A DNA stretch of 64,000 nt from Streptomyces sp. D2-8. Lineage in GTDB: Bacteria; Actinomycetota; Actinomycetes; Streptomycetales; Streptomycetaceae. Location of the stretch: NCBI RefSeq assembly GCF_023184515.1, contig NZ_JAAHBP010000003.1:62001-126000 (forward strand). The letters run 5' to 3'. The notes beneath the pieces are model-generated. The model saw only the letters and a program-made list of their open reading frames with translations. It ran no database searches and was not told the origin of the DNA. The position numbers and the translations under genes are program-made. How positions within the stretch are numbered: position 1 is the first letter of the stretch; the number at the start of each line of letters is the position of its first letter. Of this stretch, positions 55,736 to 63,788 are shown piece by piece.

Positions 55736-57102
55736 GGCCGGGCGTCTCCCGGGTGGGCGAGGTCGTAGGGGCGGGGGTAGGCGGCCGGAGCATGGGCAAT
55801 GTAGCGGGCGCCGGCCGTCGGGTCCTCCTGCTGCGCACGGGAGTTGAGCGAGCCGGGCGACACGTCCCAGTGGCCCGTGTCCAGGCGGTCTTCCAGGGCG
55901 TCCAGGGCGCCCAGCGTCTCGCCGGTGGTGAAGGTGCAGTGGCCGGGGCCGTCGACGTAAGCCTGGCGGAGGAGCCCCGCGGAGCCCCCGGCCGTGGCCG
56001 CCCGCCGGTAGGCGCTCTCGGCCTGCACCGGGATCAGCGCGTCACCCGTGGTGTGGATGTTCAGCTGGGGGTCGGTGAGCCGGCCCGACGGCACGCTGGT
56101 GTCGCGCATCCACCCCACGGCCGACGGGTCCGCCGAGATCCGGGGGGCCCGGCCCAGGGCCGAGAGGTCGGTGCGCAGGGACAGGCCCGCCTCCTTGTAG
56201 AGCTCCGTCACCTCTTTGTACAACGGGGACCGGGCGAGCATGGCCCCGTAGTCGACGCCCGTGTTCCACGACGGGTTGCCGCCCGCCCGGCTCTCGGCCT
56301 CCTGCCGCCAGCTGAAGGCGGGCATCTGGAGGAGGCCTCGGACGGCGGTGAACTGGTTGGACTGCTGGGTCCCCCAGTCGGTGGGGCCCGGCTTGGTCTG
56401 CGAGGCGTCGTTGTAGCCGGGGATGTTGTGCAGGGCCGCGGCGAGGCCGATGCGGGCCCGGCCCTGAGGCGTCTGCTGGGCGGCGTCGACCTTCGTGGTG
56501 AGGCTCTTCGCTGCGGCGACGGCCTCGGCCTGGTCCGCGAACCCCGCGAGGCGGATACCGGAGTCCGGGGCGAGCAGCGTGCGCAGCGCGAACACCGGGT
56601 CCAGGGTGTTGTTCCAGTTGGCGACACCGCCCTGCACCAGCCCGCACATCGACAGCGAGCCGTCGAAGCGGTCGGCGTGCCGCTCGGCGAGCATGGTGGT
56701 GACGAAGCCGCCGTACGAGGTGCCCCAGGCGAGCGTCCGCCGGGCCGGTCCGAACTTCTCGGTGAACAGGTCCAGCGTGGCGAGCTGGTCGGGCACCGCC
56801 TCGGTGACCGCCCAGCCGTTCGTCGCGTACGAGGAGCCGATCAGGGCGTAGCCCTCGGTCAGCAGCTTGTCCCGGGCGGCCGTACTCGGCGTGTTCTGGG
56901 CCAGCTTGGGGGATCCGGCCGGGGCGTAGCCGTGGCTGTACAGCAGCACCGTGCCGTTCCAGGACGCGGGTACGTCCATCACGTACACGGCGCCGGAAGG
57001 GAGCTCGCCCTCCAGGCGGGCGCCGGTGGCGTCGGCGGCCTGCGCGGGCAGCGCGGTCGCCACGGCCAGGCAGGTGGTCAGGAGGGCGAGGCGGATCCTC
57101 AA
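55732..57102 (-). CDS. Secreted alpha/beta hydrolase
   Basis: A 456-residue exported hydrolase. The signal peptide is residues 1 to about 22 (LRIRLALLTTCLAVATALPA, cleavage after AQA). The nucleophile elbow is GTSYGGF, preceded by YALIGSSYATNGW, and the catalytic His is likely in GPGHCTFTTGE near the C-terminus; the Asp is probably in THTTGDALIP-like IHTTGDALIPV. TTG 57102 follows GGAAGGAA by 8 nt and its first bases overlap the transporter stop (TTGA). The neighbouring importer and IclR regulator suggest that it releases an acid from an ester or amide outside the cell. Confidence 0.8.
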   Translation of the reverse strand: MRIRLALLTTCLAVATALPAQAADATGARLEGELPSGAVYVMDVPASWNGTVLLYSHGYAPAGSPKLAQNTPSTAARDKLLTEGYALIGSSYATNGWAVTEAVPDQLATLDLFTEKFGPARRTLAWGTSYGGFVTTMLAERHADRFDGSLSMCGLVQGGVANWNNTLDPVFALRTLLAPDSGIRLAGFADQAEAVAAAKSLTTKVDAAQQTPQGRARIGLAAALHNIPGYNDASQTKPGPTDWGTQQSNQFTAVRGLLQMPAFSWRQEAESRAGGNPSWNTGVDYGAMLARSPLYKEVTELYKEAGLSLRTDLSALGRAPRISADPSAVGWMRDTSVPSGRLTDPQLNIHTTGDALIPVQAESAYRRAATAGGSAGLLRQAYVDGPGHCTFTTGETLGALDALEDRLDTGHWDVSPGSLNSRAQQEDPTAGARYIAHAPAAYPRPYDLAHPGDARP

Positions 57103-58445
57103 CGCGGGGTTCCTTCCAGAGTGGGGGTGGCGGCGGGGGAGTCCAGGGCGTCCGTGTGCGTCTCGCGCAGCCGCCACACGGTGACGGCGGTGATCGCCGC
57201 GCCCGCGCACAGCAGCAGCGAGACGGGCGTGCTCCCGCCGCCGTACGAGGCGATGAGGCTGCCGGCGATCAGCGGGGAGAAACCGGCGCCGACCAGGGTG
57301 GCCGCCTGGTAGCCGAGGGACGCGCCGGTGTAGCGGACGCGGGTGCCGAACATCTCGGTGAGCAGGGCGCCGAGCGGCCCGTACATCGTCGACTGGGCGA
57401 CACCGTGGCCGAGGGCGAGGGCGAGGATGAGCAGGCCGGGCGAGCCGGAGTCGACCAGGGCCAGCACGGGGAAGGCGAGCGCCGCCGAGGCGACGGCACC
57501 GGCGAGGACGACGGGCCGGCGGCCGACCCGGTCCGACAGCGCGGACGCGGCGGGCAGGACGGCGAGCGCCACGCAGGAGGCGATGGTGACCGCGGTCAGC
57601 ACCTGCGGGCGGGTGTACCCCTCGCCGACGGCGTAGGAGATCATGAAGCTCGTCAGCAGCGACTGCGTGGTGAACGCGCCGATGCCGACGCAGGCGGCGA
57701 GCAGCACCGGCTTCGGGCGGCGCAGCAGCTCCACGATCGGCGGCTTGTCCACCGGCTCCCGCTTGACCTGCGCGAACAGCGGGCTCTCGGCGACCTTCAG
57801 ACGCACGAACAGCCCGACGGCCAGCAGCACGATGCTGAGCAGGAACGGCACCCGCCAGCCCCAGGAGCGGAAGTCGTCGTCGGGCAGGCCGGCGACGAGG
57901 GTGACCACACCGGCCGACAGCACGGAACCGAGCGGGGCGCCGAGCTGGGTGAAGCTGGACCACAGGCCGCGCCGGGAGCCCTGTGTGCGCTCGGCGTGCT
58001 CGACGACCATCAGCATCGCGCCGCCCCACTCGCCGCCGATCGCGATGCCCTGCACCACGCGCAGGGCGACCAGCAGGATCGGGGCCCAGACGCCGATCGC
58101 GTCGTACGTCGGCAGCAGGCCGATGAGGAAGCTGCCGCAGCCCATCAGGACCATGGTCAGCAGCAACATCGACTTGCGGCCGATCCGGTCACCGAAGTGG
58201 CCGAAGAGTATGCCGCCGAGAGGGCGGGCGAGATAGCCGGCGGCGAAGGTGCCGAACGCCGCGATGGTGCCGACCGCCGGGTCGGCCCGGGGGAAGAACA
58301 GCTCGCCGAAGACGAGCGCGGCGACCGTGCCGTAGACGAGGAAGTCGTAGAACTCGACGGTCGTGCCGAGCAGGCCGGAGACGGCGACACGGCGCAACTG
58401 CCGGGAATCCGGGGATGGCTGAGCGGCTGACGGGGATGGCTGCAC
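57099..58445 (-). CDS. MHS-family MFS transporter
   Basis: A 448-residue metabolite:H+ symporter with 12 predicted helices. Family motifs are GTTVEFYDFLVYGTVAAL, GHFGDRIGRKSML, VQGIAIGGEWGGAMLM and LSDRVGRRPVVLAG. GTG 58445 is chosen because AGGGAG lies 7 nt upstream and a consensus promoter (58483-58511) ends downstream of the other in-frame candidate, ATG 58493, which would be upstream of the transcription start. It is translationally coupled to the secreted hydrolase. The group usually carries aromatic or short carboxylic acids. Confidence 0.87.
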   Translation of the reverse strand: MQPSPSAAQPSPDSRQLRRVAVSGLLGTTVEFYDFLVYGTVAALVFGELFFPRADPAVGTIAAFGTFAAGYLARPLGGILFGHFGDRIGRKSMLLLTMVLMGCGSFLIGLLPTYDAIGVWAPILLVALRVVQGIAIGGEWGGAMLMVVEHAERTQGSRRGLWSSFTQLGAPLGSVLSAGVVTLVAGLPDDDFRSWGWRVPFLLSIVLLAVGLFVRLKVAESPLFAQVKREPVDKPPIVELLRRPKPVLLAACVGIGAFTTQSLLTSFMISYAVGEGYTRPQVLTAVTIASCVALAVLPAASALSDRVGRRPVVLAGAVASAALAFPVLALVDSGSPGLLILALALGHGVAQSTMYGPLGALLTEMFGTRVRYTGASLGYQAATLVGAGFSPLIAGSLIASYGGGSTPVSLLLCAGAAITAVTVWRLRETHTDALDSPAATPTLEGTPR

Positions 58446-58482
58446 GGGGAGCTCCCTGGGGACGGGTCGCGGTTGGTCCGTG

Positions 58483-58511
58483 AAGTTATGCATCTATCGT
58501 GCAGCCGTCAA
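58483..58511 (-). promoter_or_regulatory. Consensus-type promoter of the MHS transporter operon
   Basis: On the minus strand TTGACG (58511-58506), 17 bp, then TAACTT (58488-58483) matches the housekeeping promoter. A TGCA...TGCA inverted pair lies inside the spacer and may be an operator. Confidence 0.7.
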
Positions 58512-58525
58512 TCATTTGCACAACA

Positions 58526-59044
58526 TCAGTTCAGGCCGTCCTCCGCGATCCGCAGCAGCAGCGCGTGCAGCGCCTCCCGCTCGGCCTCCTCCAGCGGGCC
58601 CAGCAGCTCGTTGGTCACTCGCAGCCCGGCCTCGTCGGTGTCGCGCAGGAACGCGCGGCCGCTCTCGGTCAGGACGACGATCCGGCTGCGGCGGTCGTCG
58701 GGGGAGGGGCGGCGCTCGGCGAAGCCCTGCTTCTCCAGGTCGTCGACCAGGCCGACGATCGCGCTCGGGTCGTAGCCGAGCCGGGTGCTCAGCTCGCGCT
58801 GGAGGGCGCCCTCGGCGGTGGCGAGGAAGCGCAGCACCGCGTAGTGACGCAGGCGCAGGCCCGACTCCTGGAGGCAGGCGTTGAAGAGCTGCCCCGAGCG
58901 CAGGCCCAGGCGGTACAGCAGGTAGCCCGTGTCGGCGTGCAGCCCGCGCATCCACGGCTCGTGGGCGTCGATGGCTTTCGGGGTGACGTTCTGGCGTGTG
59001 ATGGCGGGCTCCCTGTGCTCGGCGCTTCCTGGAGATTCCAGCAT
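58526..59044 (-). CDS. MarR-family regulator
   Basis: A 172-residue winged-helix repressor. The MarR core is seen in HYAVLRFLATAEGALQREL, STRLGYDPSAIVGLVDDLE and RRPSPDDRRSRIVVLTESG. ATG 59044 is the first sensible start; there is no Shine-Dalgarno and a -10-like element lies just upstream, so translation may be leaderless. It is divergent from the SDR/amidohydrolase operon, with a strong dyad over the shared promoter region, its probable own operator. Typical ligands are phenolic or aryl-CoA compounds. Confidence 0.9.
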   Translation of the reverse strand: MLESPGSAEHREPAITRQNVTPKAIDAHEPWMRGLHADTGYLLYRLGLRSGQLFNACLQESGLRLRHYAVLRFLATAEGALQRELSTRLGYDPSAIVGLVDDLEKQGFAERRPSPDDRRSRIVVLTESGRAFLRDTDEAGLRVTNELLGPLEEAEREALHALLLRIAEDGLN

Positions 59045-59062
59045 CCCGCACCCGTAGGTCGC

Positions 59063-59090
59063 CAACAACTATTGACGTCAACAATTATTG
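59063..59090. promoter_or_regulatory. 28-bp MarR-type operator over the divergent promoter
   Basis: A dyad centred on TTGACGTCAA with arms CAACAACTA and CAATTATTG; 24 of 28 positions are symmetric. The centre provides the -35 elements of both divergent promoters, so binding would silence both directions. Confidence 0.75.
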
Positions 59091-59100
59091 CTCTTAGCTT
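59072..59100 (+). promoter_or_regulatory. Consensus-type promoter of the SDR/amidohydrolase operon
   Basis: TTGACG (59072-59077), 17-bp spacer, TAGCTT (59095-59100). The -35 lies in the centre of the MarR-type dyad. The GTG of the first gene is 37 bp downstream of the -10. Confidence 0.75.
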
Positions 59101-59137
59101 CGATCTCGAAGTCGAACCCGTGTGAAGGGACCCACCC

Positions 59138-60055
59138 GTGCCCAGCATCGATCTCTCCGGCAAGGCCGCCGTCGTCACCGGCAGCGGCCGAGGCCTCGGC
59201 CTCGCCTACGCGCATGCCCTGGCCGCCCACGGCGCGTCCGTGGTGGTCAACGACGTCGACGAGGCCGTGGCCGAGGCGGCCGTGAAGTCCATCGAGGAAG
59301 CGGGCGGCAGGGCCGTCGCCGAGGTCGTCCCGGTCGGCACCTCCGAGGCCGCCGAGCGGCTGGTGAACCGCGCGGTCGAGGAGTTCGGCCGACTGGACGT
59401 CCTCGTCACCAACGCGGGCATCCTGCGCGACAAGGTGCTGTGGAAGATGACCGACGAGGACTTCGACGCGGTGATCACCACCCATCTCAAGGGCACCTTC
59501 ACCTGCGCCCGCGCCGCCGCCGTCCGGATGCGCGAGCAGGGCGAGGGCGGCTCGCTGATCCTGGTCGGTTCCCCGGCCGGCCAGCGCGGCAACTTCGGGC
59601 AGACGAACTACGCCGCCGCCAAGGCCGGCATCGCCGCCATGGCCCGCACCTGGTCCATGGAACTGGGGCGGGCGCACATCACCGTCAACGCGATCGTGCC
59701 GGTCGCCGCCACCGCGATGACCGAGACCATTCCGGCCTTCGCCCCGTACATCAAGGCCATGAAGGACGGCGAGCCCCTGCCGGACTTCCTGCGCAAGGGC
59801 GAGGGCTTCGGCACCCCCGAGGACTGCGCCGCCGTGGTTCCCTTCCTCGCCTCCGAGGCCGCCCGGGGCATCACCGGCCAGGCCATCGGCATCGGCGGCG
59901 ACAAGGTGGCACTCTGGTCGCATCCGCAGGAGATCAGGTCGGCCTACGCCGACGGCGGCTGGACCCCCGACGCGCTGGCCGACGCCTGGCCCACCTCGGT
60001 CGGTGCCGAACTCCAGTCGGTCGGCATCCCGGCGCCGAAGTCCCCGGAGGCGTGA
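59138..60055 (+). CDS. SDR-family dehydrogenase of the acyl-CoA catabolic operon
   Basis: A 305-residue SDR resembling the dehydrogenase part of multifunctional beta-oxidation enzymes: VVTGSGRGLGLAYAHALAAH, NDVDEAVAE, NAGILRDKVLWKMTDEDFD, a catalytic Ser in LVGSPAGQRG and NYAAAKAG. It would oxidise a 3-hydroxyacyl-type intermediate. GTG 59138 has GAAGGGA about 8 nt upstream. The stop overlaps the amidohydrolase ATG (TGATG). Confidence 0.85.
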   Translation: MPSIDLSGKAAVVTGSGRGLGLAYAHALAAHGASVVVNDVDEAVAEAAVKSIEEAGGRAVAEVVPVGTSEAAERLVNRAVEEFGRLDVLVTNAGILRDKVLWKMTDEDFDAVITTHLKGTFTCARAAAVRMREQGEGGSLILVGSPAGQRGNFGQTNYAAAKAGIAAMARTWSMELGRAHITVNAIVPVAATAMTETIPAFAPYIKAMKDGEPLPDFLRKGEGFGTPEDCAAVVPFLASEAARGITGQAIGIGGDKVALWSHPQEIRSAYADGGWTPDALADAWPTSVGAELQSVGIPAPKSPEA

Positions 60056-60942
60056 TGGACCCCTCCATGAACGTGGAGCACCTGGTCGCGATCGACGTCC
60101 ACACCCACGCGGAGGTGTCGTCCAAAGGCCACTCCTCCCTGGACGACGACCTGCACGACGCCTCCTCCGCCTACTTCAAGGTCGAGGGCAAGCGGAAGCC
60201 GACCCTGGAGGAGACCGCCGCCTACTACCGCGAGCGGAACATGGCAGCCGTGATCTTCACGGTCGACGCCGAGTCCGCCACCGGCACGGCGCCCGTCCCG
60301 AACGAGGAGGTCGCCGAGGCCGCCGCCGCCAACGCCGACGTCCTCATCCCCTTCGCCTCCATCGACCCCTTCCGGGGGAAGGCGGGTGTCAAGCAGGCCC
60401 GCCGCCTGGTCGAGGAGTACGGGGTGAAGGGCTTCAAGTTCCACCCCAGCATCCAGGGCTTCTTCCCCAACGACCGCTCGGTGGCGTACGACCTGTACGA
60501 GGTGATCGAGGAGACGGGCGCGATCGCCCTCTTCCACACCGGCCAGACGGGCATCGGCGCCGGCGTCCCCGGCGGGGGCGGGATCAGGCTGAAGTACTCC
60601 AACCCGCTCCACGTGGACGACGTGGCGGCCGACTTCCCGCACCTGAAGATCATCCTGGCGCACCCGTCCTTCCCCTGGCAGGACGAGGCCCTGGCCGTCG
60701 CCACGCACAAGCCGGGCGTGCACATCGACCTGTCCGGCTGGTCGCCGAAGTACTTCCCGCCGCAGCTCGTGCAGTACGCGAACACGCTGCTGAAGGACAA
60801 GGTCCTCTTCGGCTCCGACTTCCCCGTCCTCACCCCCGACCGCTGGCTCGCCGACTTCGACAAGCTGACGATCAAGGAAGAGGTCCGGCCGAAGATCCTC
60901 AAGGAGAACGCGGCCCGCCTGCTCGGGCTGACGAAACCGTAA
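60055..60942 (+). CDS. Amidohydrolase family 2 protein (ACMSD-like)
   Basis: A 295-residue metal-dependent hydrolase or decarboxylase of the amidohydrolase-2 group. The HxH motif is DVHTHAEV near the N-terminus; later ligands are in GFKFHPSIQGF, LAHPSFPWQDEAL and FGSDFPVLTPDRW. The family includes decarboxylases such as ACMSD and gamma-resorcylate decarboxylase as well as hydrolases. ATG 60055 overlaps the SDR stop. In this operon it could hydrolyse or decarboxylate a ring-derived acid before CoA activation; this is inference. Confidence 0.85.
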   Translation: MDPSMNVEHLVAIDVHTHAEVSSKGHSSLDDDLHDASSAYFKVEGKRKPTLEETAAYYRERNMAAVIFTVDAESATGTAPVPNEEVAEAAAANADVLIPFASIDPFRGKAGVKQARRLVEEYGVKGFKFHPSIQGFFPNDRSVAYDLYEVIEETGAIALFHTGQTGIGAGVPGGGGIRLKYSNPLHVDDVAADFPHLKIILAHPSFPWQDEALAVATHKPGVHIDLSGWSPKYFPPQLVQYANTLLKDKVLFGSDFPVLTPDRWLADFDKLTIKEEVRPKILKENAARLLGLTKP

Positions 60943-60952
60943 GGGGCGTGAC

Positions 60953-62455
60953 ATGCGCAACGAGGGACTGGGGTCATGGCCCGCACGCCGGGCCCGCAAG
61001 ACCCCGCACCGCACCGCCCTGATCCACGGCGACACCACCCACACCTACGCCGGCCTGTACGACCGCACCACCCGCCTGGCGCACGCCCTGCGCGCCCGGG
61101 GTGTGCGCCGCGGCGACCGGATCGCCTACCTCGGCCCGAACCACCCCTCCTACCTGGAGACCCTGTTCGCGGCCGGCACCCTCGGTGCGGTCTTCGTCCC
61201 GCTCAACATCCGCCTCGCCGGCCCCGAGATCGCCTACCAGCTCGCCGACTCCGGCGCGCGGGCCCTCGTCTACGGCCCGTCCTACGCGGGTCTGGTCGCG
61301 GGCCTGCCCGGCAGCACGGATGTCCGCGTCTATCTGGAGGCCGGCGGCGAGTACGAGGCGGCCGTCGCCGAGGCGTCCGGGGAGCCGGTCGACGAACCGG
61401 TCGGCGCCGACGACACCTGCATCATCATGTACACCTCGGGCACGACCGGCCGCCCCAAGGGCGCCATGCTCACCCACGGCAACCTCACCTGGAACGCGAT
61501 CAACGTCCTCATCGACCACGACCTGGTCGCCGACGAACGAGCCCTGGTCTCCGCCCCGCTGTTCCACACCGCCGGCCTCAACATGCTGACGCTCCCCGTC
61601 CTGCTGAAGGGCGGCACCTGCGTCCTGGTCGAGGCCTTCGACCCCGACGCCACCTTCGACCTCGTCGAACGGCACCGGATCACCTTCATGTTCGGCGTGC
61701 CCACCATGTTCGACCAGGTGGCCCGCCACCCGCGCTGGCCGGACGCGGACCTGTCGTCGCTCCGCATCCTCACCTGCGGCGGCTCCCCGGTCCCCACCCC
61801 GCTGATCGCCGCGTACCAGGAGCGCGGTCTGACCTTCCTCCAGGGCTACGGCATGACCGAGGCAGCTCCCGGCACGCTCTTCCTCGACGCCGAACACGCC
61901 GTCGCCAAGGCGGGTTCGGCGGGCGTGCCCCACTTCTTCAGCGACGTACGCGTCGTCCGGCCCGATCTGTCGCCGGTCGGCACCGGCGAGGTGGGCGAGA
62001 TCGTGGTGCGCGGCCCGCACGTCATGCCCGGCTACTGGGGGCTGCCCGAGGAGACGGCCGCCTCCTTCGTGGACGGCTGGTTCCGCAGCGGGGACGCCGC
62101 CCAGGTCGACGAGGACGGCTACGTCCACATCGTCGACCGCATCAAGGACATGATCATCTCGGGTGGCGAGAACATCTACCCCGCCGAGATCGAGGATCAG
62201 ATCCTGGCCCACCCCGACATCGCCGAGTGCGCGGTGATCGGGGTGCCGGACGACAAGTGGGGCGAGGTGCCGCGCGCGGTCGTCGTGCCCCGCGAGGGCG
62301 CGGCCCTCGACCCCGACGAGGTGCTCGCGTCGCTCGCGGGCCGCCTCGCCAAGTACAAGATCCCGAAGTCGGTGGTCGTCGCGGACGAACTCCCGCGCAC
62401 CGCCTCCGGAAAACTCCTCAAGTCCCGTGTCCGTACCCGCTACGGCAACCAGTAA
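60953..62455 (+). CDS. Acyl-CoA synthetase (AMP-forming)
   Basis: A 500-residue ANL-family ligase that activates a carboxylic acid to its CoA thioester with ATP. Core motifs are YTSGTTGRPKGAMLTHGN, LQGYGMTEAAPG, the hinge region DGWFRSGDAAQVDEDGYVHI and IISGGENIYPAEIE, and the catalytic Lys in LPRTASGKLLKSRVR. It begins 10 bp after the amidohydrolase. Substrate range (fatty, aromatic or alicyclic acid) cannot be read from the sequence. Confidence 0.92.
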   Translation: MRNEGLGSWPARRARKTPHRTALIHGDTTHTYAGLYDRTTRLAHALRARGVRRGDRIAYLGPNHPSYLETLFAAGTLGAVFVPLNIRLAGPEIAYQLADSGARALVYGPSYAGLVAGLPGSTDVRVYLEAGGEYEAAVAEASGEPVDEPVGADDTCIIMYTSGTTGRPKGAMLTHGNLTWNAINVLIDHDLVADERALVSAPLFHTAGLNMLTLPVLLKGGTCVLVEAFDPDATFDLVERHRITFMFGVPTMFDQVARHPRWPDADLSSLRILTCGGSPVPTPLIAAYQERGLTFLQGYGMTEAAPGTLFLDAEHAVAKAGSAGVPHFFSDVRVVRPDLSPVGTGEVGEIVVRGPHVMPGYWGLPEETAASFVDGWFRSGDAAQVDEDGYVHIVDRIKDMIISGGENIYPAEIEDQILAHPDIAECAVIGVPDDKWGEVPRAVVVPREGAALDPDEVLASLAGRLAKYKIPKSVVVADELPRTASGKLLKSRVRTRYGNQ

Positions 62456-62463
62456 GGATCCGC

Positions 62464-62919
62464 ATGAGCATCACCGTCAACGGCCTCGACGAACTCAAGA
62501 AGCTCGCCGGCAGCGACCTCGGCACCAGCGAGTGGATCGAGGTGACACAGGACCGCATCGACACCTTCGCCGATGCCACGGGCGACCACCAGTGGATCCA
62601 CGTGGACCCCGAGCGCGCCAAGGAGGGCCCCTTCGGCGCGCCCATCGCACACGGCTACCTCACGCTCTCTCTCTTCATCCCCCTGTTCACCGAGCTGCTC
62701 GACGTCCAGGGCGTGACGACGAAGGTCAACTACGGCCTCAACAAGGTGCGTTTCCCTTCCCCCGTGAAGGTCGGCTCCCGCATCCGGCTGGTGGCGAAGC
62801 TCGCCGAGGTCGAGGAGGTGCCGGGCGGCGTGCAGATCACCGTCGAGGGCGCCATCGAGATCGAGGACGGCACCAAGCCGGCCGCGGTGCTGCAGAGCCT
62901 GTCGCGGTTCTACGCCTGA
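62464..62919 (+). CDS. MaoC-family (R)-specific enoyl-CoA hydratase
   Basis: A 151-residue hot-dog-fold hydratase. The hydratase-2 motif is DATGDHQWIHVDPERAK with catalytic Asp and His, followed by GPFGAPIAHGYLTLSLFI and NYGLNKVRFPSPVKVGSRI. It hydrates an enoyl-CoA to the 3-hydroxyacyl-CoA that the SDR could oxidise. It begins 8 bp after the CoA ligase and ends the operon, overlapping the convergent PaaX-type gene by 10 bases. Confidence 0.92.
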   Translation: MSITVNGLDELKKLAGSDLGTSEWIEVTQDRIDTFADATGDHQWIHVDPERAKEGPFGAPIAHGYLTLSLFIPLFTELLDVQGVTTKVNYGLNKVRFPSPVKVGSRIRLVAKLAEVEEVPGGVQITVEGAIEIEDGTKPAAVLQSLSRFYA

Positions 62920-63746
62920 GGCCGCGCGGGCACCAGGTCCAGAAGGCGTTCCGAGGCGTCGCGGGCGAGTGGTGAGAGCCGTTCGTGCACGGCCCGGAAC
63001 GTCTTCTCGGCCTGTTCGGCCGGCCAGTCGTCCGGCAGGTGCTTGACGGGCAGCCGTGGATCGCACCGGACGATCTGCAGCCACTCCGTCTGGAGGCGCA
63101 GGCGCAGCACGAGGGCGTCGTCGGCGTCCGGCAGGTCGTCCTCCCAGGGCTGCCAGCGCCGCACGAAGCCCTCGTAGCGCCCGGCCAGGTCGGACAGCTC
63201 CCAGGTCTCCTCGATCATCTGGCCGATGTCCATGCCGGTGTCCGCGTGCGCCCGGAAGACCTTCACGTGGGCGGACAGGCCGAGCTCGGCCACCAGGGCC
63301 GACACGTCGACCTCGCCGGGGGCGATCCACAGGCCGTTGAAGAGCGGGCCGAAGCCGCTCCAGGTCAGCTGGGAGCGCAGATCGTGGCGCTGGCGCTGCC
63401 ACGACTCGGGCAGGGAGAAGCCGAGCAGCGTCCAGGTGCCGTCCCAGCGCCGGTTGACGGCACCCGTCTGCCAGATCCGCTGCTCGCCGTCGCGCAGCAC
63501 CGCCTCCGAGCGTTCGGTCAGCCCGACGTACATACGGCGGCCCTCGCGCTGGCGGCGCAGCAGGTCGCGGCCAGCCATGCGGGTCAGCGTGGAGCGGGTG
63601 GCCTGCTCGCCGATCCCGGCGCGGGCGAACACGTCGATGACGCTGCCCGAGTACACGCACACGTCACGTCCGAGCACCTGGTCACCCAGGAACGTCAGCA
63701 TGAGGGACTGGGGCCGCAGCGACTCTTCACCGGTCACGCGGCCCAC
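62910..63746 (-). CDS. PaaX-family transcriptional repressor
   Basis: A 278-residue PaaX-like regulator. The N-terminal winged helix is LMLTFLGDQVLGRDVCVYSG with GIGEQATRSTLTRMAGRDLL, then the PaaX central region (WTLLGFSLPESWQRQRHDLR, GFGPLFNGLWIAPG) and the C-terminal GRYEGFVRRWQPW. PaaX responds to aryl-CoA such as phenylacetyl-CoA. GTG 63746 is used; GTG 63734 is an alternative. Convergent to the CoA-ligase operon and probably part of its control, although no site was identified. Confidence 0.88.
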   Translation of the reverse strand: MGRVTGEESLRPQSLMLTFLGDQVLGRDVCVYSGSVIDVFARAGIGEQATRSTLTRMAGRDLLRRQREGRRMYVGLTERSEAVLRDGEQRIWQTGAVNRRWDGTWTLLGFSLPESWQRQRHDLRSQLTWSGFGPLFNGLWIAPGEVDVSALVAELGLSAHVKVFRAHADTGMDIGQMIEETWELSDLAGRYEGFVRRWQPWEDDLPDADDALVLRLRLQTEWLQIVRCDPRLPVKHLPDDWPAEQAEKTFRAVHERLSPLARDASERLLDLVPARPQA

Positions 63747-63788
63747 CGTACCTCCGCAGATCAGTCCGTGACCTGCTGGTACCCGGGG

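Noticed and set aside
58446..58493. ATG 58493 as start of the MHS transporter
   Set aside because: It lies upstream of the -10 element of a consensus promoter; GTG 58445 has a proper Shine-Dalgarno sequence.
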